Origin: Gamsiella multidivaricata
Taxonomy: Eukaryota > Mortierellomycota > Mortierellomycetes > Mortierellales > Mortierellaceae
NCBI RefSeq assembly: GCF_025024155.1
Contig: NW_026251760.1
Location: 213,956-277,955 of the forward strand
Length of the DNA: 64,000 nucleotides
Direction: 5' to 3'
The stretch's first letter is position 1. Each line of letters opens with the position of its first letter. The position numbers were made by a program, and so were the translations under genes. The notes under the pieces were generated by a model. That model was not told the DNA's origin and ran no database searches. It saw only the letters and a program-made list of their open reading frames with translations. This document shows positions 55,507 to 64,000 of the stretch, in pieces.

Positions 55507-57458
55507 ATGACCATCCCACTTGTTCCATTCCGCGCCTGGGTCAAGGACCACGGTGTCTCCTCCTCTCTTGTCCCGAAAGAATCCAGGGGCAAGGGCACCG
55601 GCCTCTTTATTGACCATGACCAAGATCCCCAGCATGTAGAGGGGTCCGACCAGGGCGAACTGCTCTTCATACCGCGTCCGCTCCTCCTCTCCCGATCGCG
55701 TGTCCTTCAGCTGCAGTCCTTGCCCCTTCAACGGACATTCGAGGCCATTGGCCTTGATAACCTCACCGAGAGACTGGCCCTCATCCTCTTCCTGGTCTTC
55801 CGCAGGCTCACCCTGCAGCATAAGGAATGTGATCATGAGACTGCGTATGCCAACGGTTCGTCTGATGAGTCTGATGCCGATCCAATGAATCAGATATCCT
55901 TTTTTGATCCGTACATCGCCATACTTCCAGACATCTCTACTCCCGTAACATTGGACCCAGAATTGGTCCGTGGCTACCTCGCAGGCACGCTGTTACTGGA
56001 CTCTGTATGCGCCAAACGGTCAAAGCTCGAGTCCGAGTTTGAGCTTCTGAGCGGCAATCTGGATGTGTTTGAAGACTGGCCTGTCCATCCTTCACTCGAT
56101 AACTATATTTGGGCTGATGCGACCTTTTGGTCCCGCGTCCTGTCCTTCGGGACCCAGCTGCGCCAAGATCAGGACAGCAAGGAGCCGGAGAACAATCCAC
56201 CCGAGGACCTGCACATGGTCCCCTTTCTAGACTTTGCTAACCACGCAACGGAGCCTAACATTCGATGGGAGGTAGATGCGGATGGACTTCGCGCTTGGGC
56301 CAAGCCTTCGTTCATGGATCAGGTCAATGGCGACGAGCAATCTCAGAGCAAGAGCCATGAGCAGGAAGCCTTTTTATCCTACGGCAGCAAACCCAACATG
56401 GAACTGCTGTATGTATTCATCGTGTCGTTTATAAACTTGTTATCTTCAGTAAATCGCAACAATCGCAACTCCTGACCGATAGGGGCTTAATATCTATGCG
56501 TTTTTTGGTTAGATTCCTCTATGGGTTCACGCTACAGGACAACCCGACGCAATTCTTGACACTGCCGATGCCAATGGACGAAGATGACCCCTATTACATG
56601 CCCAAGGCACACACGTTGATGAGGCTGGGTATTCCTCCGAGGATAGCCATATACTTGGACACGAATGATGGACCCGAGGACCTGGTGAAGCTCTGTGACG
56701 GTCTATGGATCACACAAGAGTCTCAGTATCTGCTTTGGATCTACTCACTCAACGAAGAGGACGGTCTCGGGGCATTGATCGAGGAACCAACATTCAAGGT
56801 CTGTTTACCGGACAAGGCTCAAGACATCGACAATATGATAAAGGAGGACGAAATGATGGAGGAAGCGGATATAATTGATGAGGACACCGTCGGTCGTCTT
56901 TTATTGACGGTTCAGGATACCAGAATTGTTTCGAAGGAATTGCTTCATATGACGATACCAAAGCTGGAGATCTATCCGGTACTGATCCTGCGATCATTAG
57001 TGCTTGTGGCTACGCAGATCGAGATCTATATTACGCGGATCATGGAAACAGGCGACAAGGTCCAGAAGGTCTTAGATGCAGAGATCGTGAGTGCTATTAA
57101 CTACGACATTGGGTCGCCGTCTGATGCCGGATCGATCTCTTCTTCAAAGGATACTGAGGTACCAGCGGCGAAACTGCGACGCAATACCAACGTTGGCGAA
57201 TGTTTGATACCAACACTGCTTGAGCCGGACCATGAACACCCCATCACAACTCGCCAGGTCGAGGCCGAGGCCCTAGTTTTGCACCTGGCATCGACCATGA
57301 AGAGCTATCGGAACGAGGAGATGAGCCTACTGGTCCACATTGGTAATATTCTCGGAGAAGCACAGACACGCGCTCTGGAAGAGAGCGAGTTTATCCAGGC
57401 ATACCTGTCGCGCATGCAGAACGATGAGGCGAAAGCAGAGGCCTTAGACAAAGAGTAG
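55507..57458 (+). CDS. SET-domain protein methyltransferase (SETD3/RKM type)
   Basis: SAM-dependent methyltransferase of the SET plus Rubisco-LSMT-like substrate-binding class, whose members methylate ribosomal proteins, actin or other non-histone targets. Exons are 55507-56408 and 56513-57458 (1,848 nt, 615 residues). The SET domain is split by a long insert: the start has SRGKGTGLFI, the middle YIWADATFWSRVLSF, and the core motifs are VPFLDFANHATEPN and LSYGSKPNMELLFLYGF, which spans the intron and confirms the splice. The C-terminal half is helical and acidic, as in the substrate-binding domain. The substrate cannot be told from sequence. Confidence 0.9.
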
Positions 57459-57747
57459 AACTATTGATTTGACAGCCTGTACTATATTATAACATAACGC
57501 ACTATACTATAACATACTCTACAATAGCAATGTATCGTTCTTGTAGAATAAACGCGATGCATGTAGTATAGTACCCCTTGCTTGAACAGTATGGATACGG
57601 AGCCCTGGACTGCATGGTTGGTTACATTCGCGTTTCCGCCTACCAAGATGCTCAGTTCGCACGTGACGACTCGCTCCTCCTCCACATCCACAGCACCCAA
57701 GTCAAGTGCACTCGCTATTGTTTCCTTCATTTCTCATCCAAACAACC

Positions 57748-60665
57748 ATGGCATCGAAGCAGGACGACAACTTTGACCTCTACGACGATCCGTATGTGGC
57801 CTCGGGGGGGAACGGTGGCTCTGATCCCTATGCCGAGGACGACGATGACTACTACCACGGTAGTCATAGAAGCGATCGTGGGCGTGGTGGATATGATGAC
57901 GCGGCAGGCAACGAGGGTGAGCGATCCCGATTCCAGAGCAACCGAGATACCTCTGACAGCAGGCCCCGCGATCAGGTCGACGATCATACAGTCTATGGGC
58001 ACCAAAAGAGCCAGTACCAGTCTGGGGGGGATGGCCAGGACGCTTCCGATTCCGCGGGCGGATATGATCCAGCACAGCCATACCATCAACAGCGGGATTC
58101 TCCTTTCCAAAAACAACAGCACCAACAGCAATCACAGCAGCAAAGCTCGTCGCAATACTCACGACCCTCTCAGCAGGGATCGTCGCATTATAATTCAGAA
58201 GGGGGCTCGTACAATCAGCAGCCCCGCCAACAGCAGCAGGCATCCCTGCAACAGCAGCAACAACAAAACACACAGTCGCAGTCTTCTTCCTCTAGTGGTC
58301 GTGATCATGGGTAAGATCTTCTTTGTATGGTTATTGTTTGTTGATCACAAGTCGATATGTGGATGACTTCAGGACTGGTGCATGATCTGTACAATTGCAG
58401 TTGGGGTCTCTGCGTGGCCACCAGGCCCAACGGATTAGGGCCTGCCTCCCTTTGTCCTTTGCGGCTGAACCAGGAAAAAGAATCCATATGGGAGGCGACC
58501 TTTGCTATCGCTTTCCCTCGCACTGCTCTATTTCGCAGCGTACATGCTCCCCACCTCGCTCGATATGCGACAGTCAATCTAGGCATAGCAACATATAAGT
58601 ATATGAGTATATGAGTATATACAGCCTTCAGTTTGATCCATTCAAAAGAAGAAGAAGAAAAAAGACATCTAAGCACAAAGACAGAGACAGAAGCAGCAGA
58701 GATAAGATAGGTCGTGTAGAGCTATACACACATATCCCAATGAAGTCTTGTTTCTACTGATGTATCTAATCCTCTCCTCTCCTTCCTTCCCACCTTCACT
58801 TTTCTTCATTATGCTCTATGCGGCCTCAATCATACTGTTGCTTGAAACGCTGTGGATGCTTACGTCTATTGCCGCCTCTATGCTTTTTCTCTACCACTCC
58901 ACTTTCTTTTCGATATTTATCGGGCCAACTTTGCTTTCTTGATATATCTTTATGAACCCTCCCATAAACCCCTCTTGGCTTTACAAAACATTTGCATAAA
59001 TCTAGAAAAATGTTTATTGGTGGCCTGAACTGGGAAACGACGGATGGTAAGTTATTGTAATACGTTGGCCCCATTAGACAAGAGCTACCTGTATTGGAGA
59101 CATTTATTTATTTTACCGTTTTATCTTTGTTATATGACTGATTTCTTTAGAGAGCTTGAAGGCCTACTTTTCACAATATGGAGAGCTGACGGATTGCATG
59201 GTGATGAAGGACCCGGTGACGAACAAATCAAGAGGATTTGGCTTCTTGACCTTTGTGGATCCCAAGAACGTCGACGCTGTTTTGAAGGAAGACCACCATT
59301 TGGACGGCAAGATGGTATGCTTTGTTTTATATAATGTGTTTGTTACACTGCTGTGGTTCTTTGCATGTCAAGCGCACTTATTGACGGGTTTGACCCACTG
59401 CTATTCTTTCTTATTGTTGCCATAGATCGATCCCAAACGTGCGATTCCTCGCGAGGAACAGGAAAAGACGGAGAAGATCTTTGTCGGCGGAATCGCTGCG
59501 GACGTGACAGAGGAGGAGTTTGCCAATTATTTTTCTCAGTTTGGACATGTCCTCGACGCGACCTTGATGCTCGATCGGGCAACAGGACGTCCTCGAGGCT
59601 TCGGTTTTATCACATTTGAGTCCGATCGGGGCGTGGAAGCTGCATTGAGCAGACGTGATCTCGCACTTCATGATAAGACGGTAAGTTAGATGCCTTGTCT
59701 GCAACAGATGTTATTCGAGTTTTTGTCACAGACTTGGATTAGGCGCCTTGAATTTAATGATCCCTGTAACTGCATTCTGCTGATAGATTGAAGTCAAGCG
59801 AGCCCAGCCCAAGCATCGTACTGATTCGAGAAATACTGGTGGTAGTGGTGGTACTGGTGGTGCTGGTGGCGGTGGTGGCTACGGTGGGGGTGGATATGGC
59901 GGTGGACAAGGTGGCTACGGAGGATTTGGAGGCGGTCAAGGCGGTTACGGAGCCAACATGGGAGGAGGCGGACGAAACTTTGGCATGGACTCTATGGGCG
60001 GCATGATGGGTGGCGCCGGCTTTGGTGGCGGCTATGGTGGTGGCGCTGGGGTCGGAGCGGATCCATATCAAGCCATGGGTGCGTATGCAGCAGCCGCCGC
60101 CAGATTTGGGGCGAATCCTGCAGCGGCAGCGGCGGCAGCAGCTTTGGCACAACGGTATCGTATGGCTGCGGCCGCTGCTGCTGCTGCGTATGCAGGCAAC
60201 AATGGGACAGGAGGTGGTCCACAGGGTCCTGGCATGGGCGGCAACGCAGGCGGAGGAGGAGGAGGAGGAGGAGGATATGATCCCACAGTGGCGATGTCAG
60301 CATTTTATCGCCAGCCGTTTGGGTACGGTGGTGGCGGCAGCAGCGGTGGACAGCAAGGTGGTGGTCAGTCAAGCTTTGGATCGAACAACAGCGGTGGGTA
60401 CGGCGACCAGGAATCCGGCGGCGGTGGGCAGTCTTCCCAAAGATCGGGCTACAGCACTGGGGGATATGAATCCAGGGGCGGTGGCGGAGGAGGAAGTTAT
60501 GGCGCAAACCGCAACTCTAGCGGAGGACGCCAGGGCGGCTCCACCAGCGGATCTAGCAGCGGATCTGCTGGACCCGTGCGCGGAGGCACCAGTGGCGGTA
60601 GCGGGCCATCGTCCGCAGGAGGTCACGGACGAGGCGGTGGCTCATATCATCCCTACCAGCGCTGA
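57748..60665 (+). CDS. Hrp1/DAZAP1-like hnRNP with two RRMs and long low-complexity arms
   Basis: RNA-binding protein likely acting in mRNA 3'-end processing, export or turnover. Exons: 57748-58310, 59006-59046, 59151-59314, 59426-59680 and 59787-60665 (1,902 nt, 633 residues). The N-terminal 190 residues are Asp/Gly/Tyr-rich, then Gln/Ser-rich. RRM1 begins KMFIGGLNWETTDESLKAYF with RNP1 KSRGFGFLTF; RRM2 begins KIFVGGIAADVTEEEFANYF with RNP1 RPRGFGFITF. The C-terminal 290 residues are Gly-rich with poly-Ala tracts and end SYHPYQR. The first intron is about 695 nt, by far the longest here. ATG 57748 is preferred over an upstream TTG frame. Confidence 0.92.
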
Positions 60666-61131
60666 GCGGGAACAACTTTCAGACAGACATGCCTTACGGG
60701 GTATGATGCACCATTAGAACCACCGACATTATGAAATAAACAAGAACCAATGCCAAAGAGCTCTGTATAACCAGATTACGAGAGTGTTGTTGTATTGATG
60801 CTGATGCGAGTTGACTATTGTTACAAGGGTGCTGCTGTGAAAAATGTGATGTTTGTTTTCCTGTTTGCCACCGCCTTTTCATGCCATCAAGATGATGTCC
60901 TCTATGCTACGGTAGCTCCACATCCGATACTAGTACCCCAAGGTCAAGCTGCTGTTCGGCGGCCTGTGGATGTCAGTCGTTAAAGAACATACATCCTTTG
61001 CTTTCCTTCATATCTCTTTCTCTACCGCATGCCTTTTCCTCGCCGTATCCTGTCTATGTGCCACCCTGCCTGTGGTGAGTAAGATGGTTGTAAAAAAAAA
61101 AAAAAAAAAAAAAGCAGCCCCTTCCATGTAC
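60666..61131. other. Convergent intergenic region
   Basis: Holds the 3' ends of the hnRNP gene (ATGAAATAAAC near 60731) and of the NMN adenylyltransferase, plus a 22-base poly-A run (61092-61113). No gene seen. Confidence 0.5.
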
Positions 61132-62707
61132 TCAGTCGTTTTTGTAGAGCCTCTGTTCGTAAATGTAGTTGACTACCGCCGTTGGTAAAAGATACTTGAT
61201 GGACATGCCTCTGCGAATAAACAGCCTAGTTTCATCAAAGGAGTTAGAATATGGAATATGGAATATTAGTTTAAGCAATAAAAAGGTGAGCTAATGGGCA
61301 CGATTGAAGTTCAGAGTTCCTGAACATTACCTGATCTTGGTTGAGCTGATGTCGTTGTAGATGAGCTGCTTGATCACAAAGACGTTGTGTCGATGCTTGT
61401 ACAGGACATCATGCGACAGCAAGAACTCGTAGACATCCGAGCCGGTCCTTTCCAGGATCAGACATCCGTACTTTCCAATGATATGATGGAGCTACATCGC
61501 ATAAAAGTATAGTCAACATATTTTGGTCAGTATTCGTAGGGATGTCTCTAGAACCTGAGCGCTAAACAAGATCCTCAGGGGCAACTTGACTCACATCTGC
61601 TGTGGCCCAGACATCTGGTGCTGCGAATGACTGCACCAGATCTCCACCGGCAAGAAGCATGATCCTGATGGGCTTGTATTGGCCTGTCAATAGCATCAGC
61701 CGTCATCACGGCAGCAAGGATTAGCTCATGCGTCCTACTAATTCGATAATAAAAGTTTCTCCTATCGTACGATCGTACAGTAGAGCATACCGTTCTCCAG
61801 TCGAATGCCGCCCTCTCCATCGGCGCCATTGAGCTCGTTTTGAAAATGATCCAGGACAATGGCAGTCCTCTGATAGCTGGTCTGTAGACTCTCCCAGCTG
61901 TCAACCATCAGCCATGTACTCGACTTTTCCACGGCTAATTCGCACATGCGAACTCTGTGTCTTGCTTCTGCCAGTCCCTGTTTTTGGTAGAAATCAGAAA
62001 CGGGCGAAAAGTAGCCGCCTAAAATCTCAAAGTTGGTGTTTTCCTGAATATAATCCCTGGCCATTTCTAATGATAGAGATGGTAACGGACGTTTGATATC
62101 AGTTCACGATGTCCTCAAGTGCTATAGTTTCTTCTTGATCGCATCAGGCGACCGCTACCAGTCATCTGAAAAAGACGAAGAAGGAAAAAAAAAAAAAAAA
62201 AAAAAAAAAAAAGCCGATTGCTTACCGAACATTCGCAGGTGAAGGTAGGTGATTGGAGAAAACGATCCGCATGCTACGATGACCAGGGGTGTCTTGGACT
62301 CATCTATAATTATTATTATAATTATTATTATTATTATTATTGAACAGGAATGCGCAAGAGAGTGGAAAGTGAGAAACTCTGCCAGGCGGGGATCATCCAC
62401 GGATATGGGATCTTGAAAGACGCAACCGATGTGATCAAATGGCATCAGTAGACGGCCCAATGGCGTGTTTCGTCTTTGCAACTGAAGTTCGGTCAGGCTG
62501 CGCACAAGGAAGGTAAGGCACATACCCTGCATCTGCTCGGGGATCCGCTCCCGGGGAAAGGTATATTTGGACGCGTCAAAGAGCTCGGTCGATCCATAAG
62601 CCTCAGTGTGTTGCCGATCTGAAGAACTGTTGCGAGAGGGAGATAAAAAAGAGTTTGAAGGTTATTAGTCATAGGCCTGGCGATTAAAAAAATCCCCAAC
62701 CCACCAT
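61132..62707 (-). CDS. NMA1: Nicotinamide mononucleotide adenylyltransferase (NMNAT)
   Basis: Makes NAD from nicotinamide mononucleotide and ATP. Minus-strand exons: 62707-62701, 62618-62526, 62303-62226, 62066-61791, 61683-61595, 61491-61331 and 61225-61132 (798 nt, 265 residues). Nucleotide-binding motif GSFSPITYLHLRMFEMARDY, substrate region SSTWLMVDSWESLQTSYQRT, RIMLLAGGDLVQSFAAPDVW and the closing ISSTKIRLFIRRGMSIKYLL are all conserved. The first coding exon is only seven bases (Met-Val plus one base); it is the first ATG after an in-frame stop, and its GTTGGG donor keeps the frame, but an upstream start through another intron is possible. An intron near 62306-62340 holds an ATT microsatellite and another near 62187 a long poly-A. 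Confidence 0.92.
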
Positions 62708-64000
62708 ATCGCCCCAGCCATGGACCACTGTGAATTCAAACGGCTCCCTTTGGGGAGGAGTAGACAGAGGTGTCAGAGTCAATTGGACAGCACGACGATG
62801 ACACGAATATCCTCATGCGGATAATGCCATGGATCAATCGGACAGCGATATGCAAGTGCTTTAAGCTGACGTGCGGAGTGTTGAAGGAATGGACGTGCCT
62901 GTTTAAATTCCAGATGTTATCGTCGAGTGGCATAGGAGGAGGCATCTTGGAGGGCTTTGTGCGGGAAGGAATGGTGGGTGGTGATGGTGGAGAGTCGGGA
63001 GGAGGGTGTATGGGCAGTGGGCTATGAATGGGAGGTATTGATGGGGCAAGGAAGGAAGAAGGGAATGGGCTGATGAAGGGAAGGGGAAAAGAGTGTGCGG
63101 TCAGTCCCTGTGGGTGCGGTCGGACTTTGTTTATTTGCTTTTTGTGCTTTTCAGTTCAGTGGCGGCAAAGGAGGGGAGGAGGGGCGAAGTGGCCACAGGA
63201 GGGGATCGTATGGGGCCAGAGGATGAGATTACCCCGAAGGAGAAAGCAGATGACGAAAAGATAGAGAGAAGGAGGTGGCGGCTGGGAGGTTGATGAGAGT
63301 GGGCGAGGATGGATGAGCAGCGGGATCCAGAAGACCGGGGCGGGGGATCCATTGACTCGTCCTATCTTATCTCACACACGACCAATTGGCCAATGGAATT
63401 TCGTCTTTCTGAGCGAGTGCGGGACAGGCACACACGCCACGCGCAGACACACGCGGTGGAGCAGACTTGCTTCGCCGTGGGTGGATATCGAATGGACGAA
63501 TGATGTCCATCCGCAATGCTCCGCAGGACACCCACGCTCTCTCTTAGACCCACTCTCACCCACCTTTCAGTTCCTTCCCCATTCCGTCTGCCGCCGTCCT
63601 CATCGTCATGCGAGGACAAGCTCCCTTTCTCTTTCTCTCTCTATCTGTCTCTATATCTCATCCCCTTCTTACGCGCTCCCTCCTTATCTTATTCCCCTAC
63701 GCTTTCTTCACGTACTACTCTTTCCTCTCACACTGCTTTTATTTGCGCTCTTGTTGTAGACGCGTCAAAGGAGCGTTGGTTGGTCTTCATACGCATATCG
63801 ATTGATATTTACGTCTTCTCTTTATGTACCCTGTTCATGGCGACAGCTAACAAAGCCGTCATCACTCTTCCTTTTTTTTTTTTTTTTTTTTTTTTTGTTG
63901 TTGCGTGCGTAATTGCATAGTTGCGTAGTTGCGTAGTTGCGTAGTTGCGTAGTTTTCTCGTTTCGTAGTTTCGTAGTTTCGTCTTCATGCGGTCAAGTCC
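62708..64000. other. NMNAT promoter and right end without a called gene
   Basis: No conserved protein is readable. The first part is the NMNAT 5' region; 63500-63760 is strongly CT-rich, like the leader of a plus-strand gene beyond the edge. A poly-T run (63871-63895) and an octamer array close the window. Confidence 0.45.
63896..63985 (+). repeat. GTTGCGTA / GTTTCGTA octamer array
   Basis: About four to five near-perfect GTTGCGTA units (63921-63955) followed by GTTTCGTA variants (63959-63984), after a long poly-T. Confidence 0.75.

Noticed and set aside
62736..62945. 69-residue minus-strand frame upstream of NMNAT as a first exon
   Set aside because: It has no donor that joins the NMNAT frame; the ATG at 62707 gives a whole-codon gene.

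Overview
The window is nuclear DNA from an intron-rich fungus. Genes carry many short GT-AG introns (about 50-110 nt, usually GTAAGT/GTATGT donors), encode eukaryotic housekeeping proteins and sit on both strands with short intergenic gaps. A caleosin, a Fanzor (TnpB-like) relic, a pogo/Tigger transposon, a PIF/Harbinger transposon and a CABLES-like cyclin-fold gene together suggest an early-diverging lineage of the Mucoromycota/Mortierellomycota type. That placement is inference, not proof. Exon models were built by hand from splice signals and reading-frame continuity; where exon lengths are quoted, they sum to a whole number of codons.

Left arm (1-12.1 kb): a 5'-truncated plasma-membrane syntaxin with a QYG-repeat N-terminus; a glutathionyl-hydroquinone reductase with a repeated promoter motif; about 4 kb with no recognisable gene; a broken Ser/Pro-rich ORF; a complete pogo/Tigger-type DNA transposon (perfect 75-bp terminal repeats, TA target duplication, open three-exon transposase); and a caleosin.

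Transposon graveyard (13.2-18.2 kb): a decayed PIF/Harbinger element with two convergent genes abuts a decayed Fanzor gene that is cut off before its zinc ribbon. All three genes keep long readable frames interrupted by nonsense codons.

Central genes (18.3-49.1 kb): alpha-COP copy 1, two 56-residue uS14/Rps29 genes too short for simple ORF calling, topoisomerase III, the NOP2 rRNA methyltransferase, a 5.3 kb repeat-rich gene-poor block, cysteine desulfurase NFS1, a CABLES-like gene, a Dpb4/POLE3 histone-fold subunit divergent from GINS subunit SLD5, a PPxY single-pass membrane protein and a DUF4203/TMEM198-like membrane protein.

Right arm (49.8-64 kb): alpha-COP copy 2, which matches copy 1 with a constant offset of 31,503 bp across about 5.2 kb, introns and a microsatellite included, the match ending at the ATG; then a SETD3/RKM-type SET methyltransferase, an Hrp1-like two-RRM protein, a nicotinamide mononucleotide adenylyltransferase, and a CT-rich, repeat-containing end without a called gene.

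The host genes are not an operon. Several divergent pairs share short promoters (uS14-2/NOP2, NFS1/CABLES-like, DPB4/SLD5, alpha-COP-2/SET), and DPB4/SLD5 both act at the replication fork. The most unusual items are the alpha-COP duplication, the Fanzor relic beside a Harbinger element, and the pristine Tigger element whose terminal repeats each contain a hairpin.
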